Positions 1-8,378 of a stretch of 64,000 bases of DNA are shown in pieces. Every line of letters starts with the position of its first letter. Position 1 is the stretch's first letter. This DNA comes from Tropicimonas marinistellae (GTDB lineage Bacteria > Pseudomonadota > Alphaproteobacteria > Rhodobacterales > Rhodobacteraceae). The position numbers were made by a program, and so were the translations under genes. The notes under the pieces were generated by a model. That model was not told the origin of the DNA, searched no databases, and saw nothing but the letters and a program-made list of their open reading frames with translations. Location of the stretch: assembly GCF_001509585.1 (NCBI RefSeq), contig NZ_LNCI01000007.1, positions 62,001-126,000 on the forward strand. Direction: 5' to 3'.

Positions 1-188
1 CGACGCTGGCGCTTGGCATGGATGCGGTCAACCGTCTGTTTTCAAACGACAACCCGATCCTTCGCATTGGCCGCGGGCTGGGAATGGGGCTCATCGATCG
101 ACTGCCCGCCTTGCGGAGGACATTTGTCCGCGAGGCGGCCGGCGTCTCCGGCGACGTCCCGAACCTGCTGAAGGGACGTCCGGCCTGA
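1..188 (+). CDS. UbiH/UbiF/VisC-family FAD-dependent hydroxylase, C-terminal end
   Basis: Only the last 61 codons are inside the window; the frame opens at base 3 and ends with TGA at 186-188. The visible tail contains NRLFSNDNP, LGMGLIDRLPALRR and REAAGVSGDVPNLLKG. This matches the conserved C-terminus of the UbiH/UbiF/VisC aromatic hydroxylases, which add hydroxyl groups to the ubiquinone ring at the inner membrane. The FAD and NADPH motifs lie upstream of the window, so which ring position it would hydroxylate cannot be told. It converges on the Trm112-like gene. Confidence 0.75.
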   Translation, partial: TLALGMDAVNRLFSNDNPILRIGRGLGMGLIDRLPALRRTFVREAAGVSGDVPNLLKGRPA

Positions 189-229
189 GGACCGGCCACG
201 CGAATGGGCGTGGCACCGACCTGCGCGCG

Positions 230-427
230 TTACTCCAGCGGCCGCGCCTCGTCGACGATGAGGATCGGAATGCCATCCCGGATCGGATAGGCGAGGTGCG
301 CGGCGCGCGAAACCAGCTCCTGCCGCTCGGCGTCATAGGAGAGCAATGTCCTGGTTTGTGGACAAACCAGCGCCTCCAGCATTTTCGGATCGAACCGCTT
401 GGACATCGTTGCGGCGCCTTCGGTCAT
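230..427 (-). CDS. Trm112-like small protein
   Basis: This 65-residue protein carries [15 protein letters not shown] near the N-terminus and [17 protein letters not shown] at the C-terminus, the hallmark of the bacterial Trm112/YcaR family. In eukaryotes Trm112 activates methyltransferases; the bacterial role is less clear. Only one cysteine remains in the CPxT motif, so zinc binding is unlikely. The ATG overlaps the stop of the upstream LON-domain gene by 4 bp, so the two are probably translationally coupled. An internal ATG at 406 (MSKRFDPKM) is an alternative start. Confidence 0.85.
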   Translation of the reverse strand: MTEGAATMSKRFDPKMLEALVCPQTRTLLSYDAERQELVSRAAHLAYPIRDGIPILIVDEARPLE

Positions 428-1071
428 TGCATGATCTCCGTCCCGTCATCGCCGGAATGGAGCGCGAACTCCAGCAACGCGGTCAAGGTTTGGCGACGGT
501 CGGTCAGGGTCGGCGCTTCCAGCAGTGCCTGCTTGTCGCCCACGTCGAAGGGAAGGAGCATCGACAGGGAGTTGAGCATCAACTCATCCTCGGCTTCTTT
601 CAGGCTGTCCCAATCGGTCGACAGCCCCCGATCCTCCAGAAACCGTGACAACAGATCGAGAAAAGGCTTTCGCGCGAAGCTCTTGTCCTGCTCGGCCGGG
701 CCGACGTCCCGCGCGAATGCGCCCCAGTCGACCTGCGCCCGCATATATGGCGTGAACCCTTCGGTCTCGGCCTGAATCCGGAACCGCGAAATCCCCGTCA
801 GGGTAATCATGTAGCGGCCGTCCTCGGTTTCCGAAAAGGCCGTGAGCCGGCCTGCACAGCCAATGGATTGCAGACCGGCGCCCCCTTTCGCAGATGGCTC
901 GCGCGGCTGCACCATTCCGATCAGCCGGTGTTCCGTTTTCAGCGTGTCATCGAGCATCGCCAGGTAGCGGGGCTCGAATATGTGCAAGGGAAGCCGGGCG
1001 CGAGGTAGCAACAGCGCACCGGGCAATGGAAAGAGCGGGATCATGTCCGGCAGATCGGTCTTGGCAATCAT
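424..1071 (-). CDS. LON N-terminal substrate-binding domain protein
   Basis: This 215-residue protein has the peptidase S16 LON substrate-binding domain alone: [30 protein letters not shown] and [14 protein letters not shown] are visible. There is no AAA+ or protease domain, so it is the stand-alone ATP-independent form common in Rhodobacterales. I chose the ATG at 1071 because the open frame further upstream runs into the end of the thioredoxin gene and has no family-like sequence. It lies just downstream of the thioredoxin/TPR gene on the same strand and overlaps the Trm112-like gene by 4 bp, consistent with one transcript. The function is not established. Confidence 0.88.
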   Translation of the reverse strand: MIAKTDLPDMIPLFPLPGALLLPRARLPLHIFEPRYLAMLDDTLKTEHRLIGMVQPREPSAKGGAGLQSIGCAGRLTAFSETEDGRYMITLTGISRFRIQAETEGFTPYMRAQVDWGAFARDVGPAEQDKSFARKPFLDLLSRFLEDRGLSTDWDSLKEAEDELMLNSLSMLLPFDVGDKQALLEAPTLTDRRQTLTALLEFALHSGDDGTEIMQ

Positions 1072-1097
1072 GGTTCCAAGGTAGCCGGATTGCGCGC

Positions 1098-2021
1098 TCA
1101 GGCAAATATCATCGAGCTGAGCTTCCGCCGGCCGGTCAACACCACCGGGTCCGTGGGCTTGAGCGCATCGAAGATGGTGAAAAGCTGCGTCTTGGCAGCG
1201 CCGTCGTTCCACTCGCGGTCGCGTCGGAACAATTCCAGCAGTTCCGCCACCGCGGCCTCGACATCACCGTCGGCGTGGAGCGCCGTGGCAAGGTCGAACC
1301 TGGCCTGGTGGTTGTCCGGATCGGACGACACGGCCGCGCGCAACTCCGCCAGCGGCCCTGCGTCTGCCGCCTGCCGCGCCAGTTCGAGTTGGGCGCGCGC
1401 TGCCTCGACCTCCGGCGCAGCGGTAATGTCGTCGGGAACCGATGCAAGGAACGCTTCTGCCTTGTCGGCCTCTCCCAGCGCGAGATGCGCCCGCACCAGC
1501 CCGCCATAGGCCGCAGCGTTGCCGGGCTCTTCCCCGAGGATCGCGGCAAAGGTCTGCGCGGCGTCTACGGCGGCGCCTTCGGAGAGCATGGTCTCGGCCG
1601 CCTCGACCGCTTCGGCCAGCCCGCCATCACCGGCGAGCGCCCCGACGCGGTCCACGAAGGCCTTCACCTCGGATTGCGGCAATGCCCCCTGGAACATGTC
1701 CGCGACCTGGCCCTTGTAGAAAGCCACGACCGTCGGGATCGACTGGAGCGGCAAGCCCTGTTGGGCCAGCATCTGCGCGAGGCGCTGGTTCTGGTCCACG
1801 TCGATCTTGACCATCTTCACCTTGCCGCCGGCCGCCTGAACGGCGGCTTCCAGCGCCGGGCCGAGGGTCTTGCAGGGCCCGCACCATGTCGCCCAGAAGT
1901 CGACGATGACCGGGATCTCCTGGCTGGCGTCGACCACGTCGGCCATGAAAGTGGCTTCTGTCCCGTCCTTGATCAGGTCCGCGGCGGCGGTTTGGGGGGC
2001 GTTCTCGCCGAATTCCAGCAT
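1098..2021 (-). CDS. Thioredoxin-TPR protein (CnoX/YbbN-like)
   Basis: The 307-residue product has an N-terminal thioredoxin fold with the full WCGPC active site (Cys47, Cys50), followed from about residue 130 by TPR-like helices rich in Ala, Leu and Glu. This is the layout of CnoX (YbbN), a chaperone-holdase that protects proteins from chlorine or oxidative stress and passes clients to GroEL. E. coli YbbN has lost the redox-active pair, while alphaproteobacterial forms usually keep it, as here. The start at 2021 gives the family N-terminus; the much longer open frame upstream overlaps xth antisense-like sequence and is not coding. It is followed by the LON-domain gene. Confidence 0.9.
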   Translation of the reverse strand: MLEFGENAPQTAAADLIKDGTEATFMADVVDASQEIPVIVDFWATWCGPCKTLGPALEAAVQAAGGKVKMVKIDVDQNQRLAQMLAQQGLPLQSIPTVVAFYKGQVADMFQGALPQSEVKAFVDRVGALAGDGGLAEAVEAAETMLSEGAAVDAAQTFAAILGEEPGNAAAYGGLVRAHLALGEADKAEAFLASVPDDITAAPEVEAARAQLELARQAADAGPLAELRAAVSSDPDNHQARFDLATALHADGDVEAAVAELLELFRRDREWNDGAAKTQLFTIFDALKPTDPVVLTGRRKLSSMIFA

Positions 2022-2110
2022 AGGATGGCTCCTCGAAATTAGTTGGGCGTTATGTGGCGTATCCCCCCGGCCCTTGCAAGGGCGCCAGCGCGATCGCGCC
2101 AGTGATCGCC

Positions 2111-2899
2111 CTAAAGATCGAATGTCGCGAAGACGGGTGCGTGGTCCGACGGCTTCTCCCAGCCCCGCACTGCCCGCAGGATCCGGCTGGAATGTGCGGC
2201 GCCGGAGATGTCGGGCGTCGCCCAGATGTGATCGAGCCTGCGGCCCTTGTCGGCGGCATCCCAGTTGGGCGAGCGATAGGACCACCAGGAATAGAGGTTG
2301 CCTTCGGGAATGTCGGCGCGGGTCACGTCGACCCAGCCGCCCGCCGCCTGGGTGTCCGCAAGATGCTCGACCTCGATCGGCGTATGGCTCACCACCTTCA
2401 GCAACGCCTTGTGGTTCCAGACGTCGTCCTCGCGCGGCGCGATATTGAGGTCGCCCACCAGAATTGCCCTTTCGGGGCGTTCGGCGTGGAACCAGTCGCG
2501 CATTTCGGTCAGATAGTCGAGTTTCTGACCGAACTTCTCGTTGATCTCCCGATCCGGCTTGTCGCCGCCGGCGGGCACGTAGAAGTTGTGGATCACCGTG
2601 CCATCTTCCAACCGCCCGGCAACGTGGCGGGCGTGACCGAGGTCCGCGAAATCCTTGTCGCCCAGATCCTCCATGGGCAACTTCGACAGGATCGCCACGC
2701 CGTTGTAGCCCTTCTGACCGCGGGCGATCATGTGGCTGTAGCCGAGGTTGGCAAAGACATCGGCCGGGATCTTGTCGACCGGGCTCTTGCACTCCTGCAG
2801 GCACAGAATGTCCGGCATCTCGTCCCGCATCAGACGCGTCACGAGGTCTGCCCGCAGACGAACCGAATTGATGTTCCAGGTGGCGAGTGTGAAGGGCAT
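2111..2899 (-). CDS. xthA: Exodeoxyribonuclease III
   Basis: The 262-residue protein is of the exonuclease III/AP-endonuclease family, which cuts the backbone at abasic sites in base-excision repair. Visible catalytic motifs are WNINSVRLR (Asn), LQECK (metal-binding Glu), GDLNIAPREDDVW (Asp and Asn) and the C-terminal SDHAPV (Asp-His pair). Length is typical. It stands upstream of the thioredoxin-TPR gene on the same strand with an 89-bp gap, so may be its own unit. Confidence 0.93.
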   Translation of the reverse strand: MPFTLATWNINSVRLRADLVTRLMRDEMPDILCLQECKSPVDKIPADVFANLGYSHMIARGQKGYNGVAILSKLPMEDLGDKDFADLGHARHVAGRLEDGTVIHNFYVPAGGDKPDREINEKFGQKLDYLTEMRDWFHAERPERAILVGDLNIAPREDDVWNHKALLKVVSHTPIEVEHLADTQAAGGWVDVTRADIPEGNLYSWWSYRSPNWDAADKGRRLDHIWATPDISGAAHSSRILRAVRGWEKPSDHAPVFATFDL

Positions 2900-3643
2900 G
2901 GAAGGTCTCCGGTTGCGGCCGCGCGACCCTAGCGGCAGGTGCGCGGACCCTCAAACGAAATCGGGCTCACACCGATCCCGAACCTTGCGGAAACCGACCG
3001 CGCACCACGTGTATCAACGGAAACGCGTGTTGCATGCGCGCGGCATTTTTCCGCCCCCGGCGCAATCGGCAATTCAATCGATTCCGGACACAGGCTTGAC
3101 CTGAGCCCACAAGTCCGGACAATTTGGTGTGGGAGACAATCAGGGAGGACACCAGATAAGCGCGAAGTTTGACGTGCGCCACCGCCGGGCGTTTTTCGCG
3201 TAATTGCGCGACGCTGATTGGCGATCACCAACACCAAGTGCGATTTCGCTCGGAGTTCCTGCTTCTGGTGGATCGCGCGAAACGAGCGCCGCGCGCTTTT
3301 CGACACAGCACAACCCGACGAGACGCAGCCATAGCGTTCCGTTGCAAAAAAACAAAAATACCTTTCCTTCATGGCCAATAACGTTCCGCAGCCTACATGC
3401 CCCTGGGGCCAGCCAGTCGGAACGGCACTGAATTCTCACCCCGAAAAGAACCTCCGGGTCACGAGGCCCGGGAAATAAGAAAGGGATCAGGGCGTCAGAA
3501 ACACCAAAATGCGTGCCTCGGCGAAATCGGTCGGCGCCTTTGGCATGCACGCGCTGCGCGAGCGGCGCGAATGTCCCGAAGCGGGCAGCATAGCGCGCCG
3601 GGCGACCACCGACCTTCATCATGTCATCTAGGGAGGAAACGAG
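2900..3643 (+). other. Intergenic region upstream of the TRAP operon
   Basis: These 744 bp separate xthA from dctP, which run in opposite directions, so promoters for both should lie here. Short open frames on both strands have no family-like sequence or ribosome sites. The final bases contain GGGAGG just before the dctP ATG, a good ribosome binding site. A CCGGG/CCCGG hairpin without a T-run lies near 3452-3470. I see no RNA gene or coding remnant. Confidence 0.5.
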
Positions 3644-4774
3644 ATGACAAACGACAACAAGATTGGCCGCCGGTCATTTCTGAAACGTTCGGCGCTTGCC
3701 GGAGGGGCAGTTGCGGGAGGAACGCTGGCAGCCCCGGCGGTGCTGGCACAAGCGCCCATCGTTCTGAAAATGCAAACATCGTGGTCCGCGTCGAACATCT
3801 GGCAGGAGTTCGCCCAGGACTACGTGAACCGGGTCGAAGCGATGTCGGGTGGCAGGCTCAAGATCGACCTTCTGCCGGCAGGAGCGGTTGTCGCGGCGTT
3901 CCAGGTGCTTGATGCGGTCAACGACGGCCTTCTGGACGCGGCTCATTCCGTCCCCGTCTACTGGTACGGCAAGAACAAGGCCGCGTCGCTGTTCGGCACG
4001 GGTCCGGTGTTCGGCGGCTCGGCAACGACCATGCTCAGCTGGTTCTACGAGGGCGGCGGCGCCGAACTCTACCGAGAGCTGACCCAGGACATCATGGGAC
4101 TGGACGTCGAGGGCTACATGGGCTTCCCGATGTTCGCCCAGCCGTTCGGCTGGTTCAAAGGCGAGGTCAACACGGCGGCAGAACTCAACGGGTTCAAGTA
4201 TCGCACCGTCGGGCTTGCGGCCGACCTTCTGCAATCTCTCGGCATGTCTGTCGCCCAGCTTCCGGGCGGCGAGATCGTTCCGGCGATGGAGCGGGGCGTC
4301 ATCGACGCGTTCGAATTCAACAACCCGTCTTCGGACAAGGACTTCGGCGCACATGACGTGGCAAAGAACTACTATCTGTCGTCCTACCACCAGGCGTCGG
4401 AAAGCTTCGAGTTCCTGTTCAACAGCCTGACGATGGAAGATCTCGAACCCGACCTGCGCGCCATTCTCGTGCACGGCGTCGAGGCGGTGTCCACGGCGAA
4501 CACCGCGAAGGCCATGCGCCGCTACTCGGCGGATCTTCAGTGGCTTCAGGAGGACGCCGGGGTCACGGTGCACCGGACGTCCAAGGACATCCTCGATGCC
4601 CAGATCAAGGCATGGGACGGGCTGATTCCGGTGCTTGAAGAAGATCCGTTCATGAAGAAGACTCTCGACAGCCAGCGCGCCTGGGTCGAGCAGGTCACCT
4701 TCTACGAACTGATGAACGCCCCTGACTACGCGCTTGCCTACGAGCACTATTTCCCGGGCAAGCTGAAGCTCTGA
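3644..4774 (+). CDS. dctP: TRAP transporter substrate-binding protein, 2-oxo-acid (TakP) type
   Basis: The 376-residue periplasmic solute receptor starts with a twin-arginine signal (RRSFLKRSALAGG, then AAPAVLAQA). The body follows the DctP fold, with FAQPFGWFKGEVN, the GFKYRTVG arginine region and LPGGEIVPAMERGVIDAFEFN. That last stretch is very like the TakP subfamily that binds 2-oxo-monocarboxylates, so a keto or hydroxy acid is the likely ligand; this is inferred from the family. A strong AGGGAGG site precedes the ATG. It heads an operon with the small and large membrane subunits, an amidase and a 2-hydroxyacid dehydrogenase. Confidence 0.9.
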   Translation: MTNDNKIGRRSFLKRSALAGGAVAGGTLAAPAVLAQAPIVLKMQTSWSASNIWQEFAQDYVNRVEAMSGGRLKIDLLPAGAVVAAFQVLDAVNDGLLDAAHSVPVYWYGKNKAASLFGTGPVFGGSATTMLSWFYEGGGAELYRELTQDIMGLDVEGYMGFPMFAQPFGWFKGEVNTAAELNGFKYRTVGLAADLLQSLGMSVAQLPGGEIVPAMERGVIDAFEFNNPSSDKDFGAHDVAKNYYLSSYHQASESFEFLFNSLTMEDLEPDLRAILVHGVEAVSTANTAKAMRRYSADLQWLQEDAGVTVHRTSKDILDAQIKAWDGLIPVLEEDPFMKKTLDSQRAWVEQVTFYELMNAPDYALAYEHYFPGKLKL

Positions 4775-4794
4775 TCAGTCGCGCACCCAAACCC

Positions 4795-4818
4795 GGCCCG
4801 GCGTTGCGACGCCGGGCC
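4795..4818 (+). promoter_or_regulatory. Intercistronic stem-loop between dctP and dctQ
   Basis: A perfect 10-bp stem (arms 4795-4804 and 4809-4818) with a 4-base loop sits 20 bp after the dctP stop and is not followed by a T-run. Such hairpins are common after the solute-receptor gene of transport operons, where they protect the upstream message and lower expression of the membrane genes. That role is inferred here. Confidence 0.65.
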
Positions 4819-4843
4819 ACTCCACTCGTCTGAAGGGGTTAGC

Positions 4844-5428
4844 ATGATCGGATACATCCGGTTCGCGGACAGGTTGTCGGCCTGGTTCGGCAAGGCGTTT
4901 GCCTGGCTTATCGTGCTCATGTCGGTCGGAACCGGCTATGAGGTATTCGTCCGATACGTTCTCAACGCGCCAACGGCCTGGGCACTCGACGTATCCTTCA
5001 TCATGTACGGTACGCTCTTCATGATGGGCGGCGCCTACACGCTGTCGCGCGGCGGACACGTGCGCGGCGATTTCCTCTATCGGCAATGGCAACCCCGCAC
5101 CCAGGCCAAGGTCGATTTCGTCCTCTATCTGCTGTTTTTCTTCCCCGGTGTGCTGGCGCTCATTTTCTCGGGTTGGAAATACGCCGCGCGCTCCTGGCAA
5201 TATGGCGAGGTGTCGGTCAATAGCCCTGCGGGCGTGCCAATCTACCAGTTCAAGACGGTGATCGTGGCGGCGGGCATTCTGCTGTTCGTCCAGGGGATCG
5301 CACAGGTCTTCCGTTGCATCATCGCGATGCGGACGAACCGATGGCTCGAGGCCGAGAAGGACGTTCAGGAAACAGAGGACCTGTTGATGCAACAGGCAGC
5401 CAAGGGCGAAGGGGACCATCCCACATGA
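4844..5428 (+). CDS. dctQ: TRAP transporter small permease
   Basis: This 194-residue membrane protein has about four hydrophobic segments (around residues 18-40, 48-70, 88-110 and 130-155) and the family motif RGGHVRGDFLY in the loop. It is the DctQ component that joins DctM to form the sodium-driven importer. The C-terminal 30 residues are charged and cytoplasmic. Its TGA overlaps the ATG of the next gene, so the two permease genes are translationally coupled. An AAGGGG ribosome site precedes the ATG. Confidence 0.9.
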   Translation: MIGYIRFADRLSAWFGKAFAWLIVLMSVGTGYEVFVRYVLNAPTAWALDVSFIMYGTLFMMGGAYTLSRGGHVRGDFLYRQWQPRTQAKVDFVLYLLFFFPGVLALIFSGWKYAARSWQYGEVSVNSPAGVPIYQFKTVIVAAGILLFVQGIAQVFRCIIAMRTNRWLEAEKDVQETEDLLMQQAAKGEGDHPT

Positions 5429-6843
5429 CCGACCCGCAGATCGCCCTGATGATGCTGGGGCTGTTCATCGTTTTCGTGTTCCTCGGCTTCCCGATTGCCT
5501 TCACGCTCATGGCGATGGGCATCGGCTTCGGCTATTACGCCTATTTCGACGAACGTCGCATGTGGCGGGACTACGACCGGCTCGACGAAACGGCGACCTC
5601 ATGGGACCAGTGGACGAGTTGGTTCGAGGGGTTCTTCAACAACCGAATATTCGACCTGTTCGTGAACCAGACCTTCACGGTAATGTCGAACGAGGTGCTC
5701 ACGGCCGTCCCGCTGTTCCTTTTCATGGGGTATATCGTTGAGCGGGCGAATATCGTCGACCGGCTGTTCACAACGCTCAATATCGCCTCGAAGAACATTC
5801 CCGGCTCGATGGGCGTGGCCGCGCTGATTACCTGCGCGCTCTTTGCCACCGCGACCGGTATCGTCGGCGCCGTGGTGACGCTCATGGGGCTCCTGGCCCT
5901 GCCGGCGATGCTCAAGGCGCGCTACAACCCCTCCTTCGCGAGCGGCATCATCTGCGCGGGCGGCACGCTCGGCATTCTGATCCCGCCGTCGATCATGCTG
6001 ATCGTCTACGCGGCGGCGTCGAACGTCTCCATCGTCCGCCTCTACGCAGGGGCGCTGCTTCCCGGCCTGACCCTCGTGGGGCTCTACCTCGTCTACGTCA
6101 TCGGACGATCGATCCTGCAACCGTCCTCCGCGCCGCGCCCCACCAAGGACGAAGTACCGGACATGCCGACGGGCAAGCTCGTGCTCATGATCCTGACCTC
6201 GTTCCTGCCGCTGGCCTTCCTGATCCTCGCCGTGCTCGGCTCCATCCTGTTCGGGCTTGCCACCCCGACGGAGGCGGCCTCCATCGGTGCGCTCGGCGGT
6301 ATCCTTCTGGCTTTCCTCTATCGCGCGATGACATGGCAACGCCTGCGGGAAAGCGTCTACCTGACGGTGCGAACCACGGCGATGGTCTGCTGGCTTTTCG
6401 TCGGCTCCTACACGTTCTCCGCGGTCTTCTCCTATCTCGGGGGCGAACACGTCATCTCCGAGTTCGTGCAAAGCATGAACCTGACGCCGATCCAGTTCCT
6501 GATCATGGCGCAATTCATCATCTTCCTGCTGGGGTGGCCGTTGGAGTGGTCGGAGATCATCATCATCTTCGTGCCGATCTTCCTTCCGTTGCTGGCCTAC
6601 TTCGAGATCGACCCGCTGTTCTTCGGCATCCTCGTGGCATTGAACCTGCAGACCAGCTTCCTGACGCCGCCAATGGCAATGTCGGCATATTATCTCAAGG
6701 GTATCGCGCCGCCCGAGGTGCGGCTGACGCAGATCTTTGCCGGCGTGATGCCGTTCCTGCTTTGCGTCTTCATATCGATGGTGCTGATGTACCTCTTCCC
6801 GGAGATCGTCTTCTACCTGCCGGAGTTGTTCTATGGCAGTTGA
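5425..6843 (+). CDS. dctM: TRAP transporter large permease
   Basis: The 472-residue protein is the DctM subunit, with about 12 hydrophobic segments and the typical sequences GTLGILIPPSIMLIVYA and ATPTEAASIGALG. It carries substrate across the inner membrane with sodium. I chose the ATG at 5425 (MTDPQIALMMLG), which overlaps the dctQ stop; the open frame starting at 5314 would run deep into dctQ. An insertion of about 60 residues after the first helix (FDERRMWRDYDRLDETATSW) is usual in the TakM-like group. The stop overlaps the amidase start. Confidence 0.92.
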   Translation: MTDPQIALMMLGLFIVFVFLGFPIAFTLMAMGIGFGYYAYFDERRMWRDYDRLDETATSWDQWTSWFEGFFNNRIFDLFVNQTFTVMSNEVLTAVPLFLFMGYIVERANIVDRLFTTLNIASKNIPGSMGVAALITCALFATATGIVGAVVTLMGLLALPAMLKARYNPSFASGIICAGGTLGILIPPSIMLIVYAAASNVSIVRLYAGALLPGLTLVGLYLVYVIGRSILQPSSAPRPTKDEVPDMPTGKLVLMILTSFLPLAFLILAVLGSILFGLATPTEAASIGALGGILLAFLYRAMTWQRLRESVYLTVRTTAMVCWLFVGSYTFSAVFSYLGGEHVISEFVQSMNLTPIQFLIMAQFIIFLLGWPLEWSEIIIIFVPIFLPLLAYFEIDPLFFGILVALNLQTSFLTPPMAMSAYYLKGIAPPEVRLTQIFAGVMPFLLCVFISMVLMYLFPEIVFYLPELFYGS

Positions 6844-8191
6844 CACGGCGATGAAAACGCAGGCTTCCACGTACGCGTCCCTCGGGGCGGTGGACTTGCG
6901 CGACCGGCTGGCAACAGGCGCGCTCAGCGCCACGGAGCTTGCCGAGATCTGTATTGAGAGGATCGAGGCGCGGGAACCGGAGGTCCGCGCCTGGGCCTGG
7001 TTCGACGCCGACTTTGTCCGCGCGCAAGCCAAGCAACTCGATGCCTACCGCGCCACCGGCCGTCCGATCGGCCCGCTGCACGGGCTGCCTGTCGGGTTGA
7101 AGGACATAATAGACACCGCCCGGATACCGACGGAGAACGGGTGTGCGCTCGATGCCGGGCGCGTGCCCGTCGCGGATGCCTTCGTGGTGGAGCGGCTCCG
7201 GCAGGCGGGGGCGGTGATCATGGGCAAGACCGTGACCACCGAACTTGCCTACCTGCGCCCCTCGGCAACGCGCAATCCGCATAACCTGAGCCACACACCG
7301 GGCGGGTCTTCCTCCGGCTCGGCGGCAGCGGTCGCCGACGGTATGGTGCCCTTGGCGCTCGGAACGCAGACGACTGGATCCGTGATCAGGCCTGCGTCTT
7401 TCTGCGGGGTGACGGGCTTCAAGCCGAGCTTCGGCGCAATCCCGCGTCGCGGGGTGCTGCTGCAATCGCAGTCGCTCGACACCATCGGCGTCTTTGCGCG
7501 CGATCCGGACGGCGCGGCACTCCTCGCCGATGCGTTGTTCGGGCATGACGACGCCGACAGCGCAACTACGCTGGCGCCGCCACCGCAGCTTCTGGAGACG
7601 GCACGCTCCAAGCCTCCCTTTGCCCCGGTCTTCGCGCTGGTGAAGCCTCCGGGCTGGGAGGAGGCCGACCCGCAAATGCAAGCGGCCCTCGCCGAGCTGG
7701 GCGACGCGCTTGGCGACCAGGTCTTCGAGATCGAGTTTCCGAAGGTGTTCGACCACGCGGTATCGCAGCACCGCTGCATCAACCTCGCGGAGATGTCCCG
7801 CAATTACTATCGCTACTGGCGAGACGGGCAAGACAGCCTGGGAGAGGGGACGCTTGCCGCATTGGCCGAAGGCAACGACATCCTTGCGCGCGATTATCTC
7901 GCGGCGCTCGACTGGCCACGGGTGCTGAATGCCGGTCTCGCGGAAATCTTCGAGAGATGCGACGCGATCCTGTGCCCGGCCGCGCCCGGCCCTGCCCCGG
8001 ACGGTCTCGGGACAACCGGAAATCCCATTTTCAACGGTCTTTGGACGCTTTGCGGAACCCCCGCCGTGACGGTTCCGATCCTCACCGCCGAAAACGACCT
8101 TCCGATGGGTGTGCAGCTGGTGGCGGCGCGCGGCGACGACGCGCGCTTACTGCGCTCTGCCCGATGGCTCTACGACTGGGCCGCTCAATGA
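6833..8191 (+). CDS. Amidase signature-family hydrolase
   Basis: The 452-residue enzyme is of the amidase-signature family, which cuts amide bonds with a Ser-cisSer-Lys triad. The lysine is in LPVGLKDIIDT, and the glycine/serine-rich core GGSSSGSAAAVADG with TTGSVIRPASFCG supplies both serines. Length is typical. The substrate cannot be told: relatives include aryl-alkyl amidases and allophanate- or carbamate-cleaving enzymes. The ATG overlaps the end of dctM by 11 bp, so it belongs to the TRAP operon and probably handles an imported amide or its product. Confidence 0.88.
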   Translation: MAVDTAMKTQASTYASLGAVDLRDRLATGALSATELAEICIERIEAREPEVRAWAWFDADFVRAQAKQLDAYRATGRPIGPLHGLPVGLKDIIDTARIPTENGCALDAGRVPVADAFVVERLRQAGAVIMGKTVTTELAYLRPSATRNPHNLSHTPGGSSSGSAAAVADGMVPLALGTQTTGSVIRPASFCGVTGFKPSFGAIPRRGVLLQSQSLDTIGVFARDPDGAALLADALFGHDDADSATTLAPPPQLLETARSKPPFAPVFALVKPPGWEEADPQMQAALAELGDALGDQVFEIEFPKVFDHAVSQHRCINLAEMSRNYYRYWRDGQDSLGEGTLAALAEGNDILARDYLAALDWPRVLNAGLAEIFERCDAILCPAAPGPAPDGLGTTGNPIFNGLWTLCGTPAVTVPILTAENDLPMGVQLVAARGDDARLLRSARWLYDWAAQ

Positions 8192-8212
8192 CGCTTGGAC
8201 AATGGACCTGAC

Positions 8213-8374
8213 ATGACACGATTGCTTGCCCTACTCGCGTTCCTTGCACTGGCCGGATTCGTCCTGATCCTGATCATAGAGGTTCCCAGCCCGGATCTGA
8301 TTGCCGTTTCCGTCCTGACAATCGGGCTGGTCGCCTACGATTTCCTGACCTCAAGCGGAAAACCGAAGGAATGA
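8213..8374 (+). CDS. Small two-helix membrane protein in TRAP operon
   Basis: This 53-residue open frame begins MTRLLALLAFLALAGFVLIL, runs into a short polar turn (EVPSPD), then a second hydrophobic stretch (LIAVSVLTIGLVAYDFL) and a basic tail. It fits exactly between the amidase stop (21 bp before) and the dehydrogenase start (4 bp after). That tight fit and the two clear membrane segments make it likely to be real. No family is recognised. It might be an accessory subunit or an assembly factor for the transporter; that is inference from position only. Confidence 0.6.
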   Translation: MTRLLALLAFLALAGFVLILIIEVPSPDLIAVSVLTIGLVAYDFLTSSGKPKE

Positions 8375-8378
8375 CGCT

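Noticed and set aside
3140-3622. Frame of 160 codons between xthA and dctP
   Set aside because: No domain, no ribosome site; overlapping frames on both strands are of similar length, as expected by chance in high GC.
5599-7032. Minus-strand frame of 477 codons opposite dctM and the amidase start
   Set aside because: Highly charged His/Arg/Glu-rich translation typical of an antisense shadow of membrane-protein codons.
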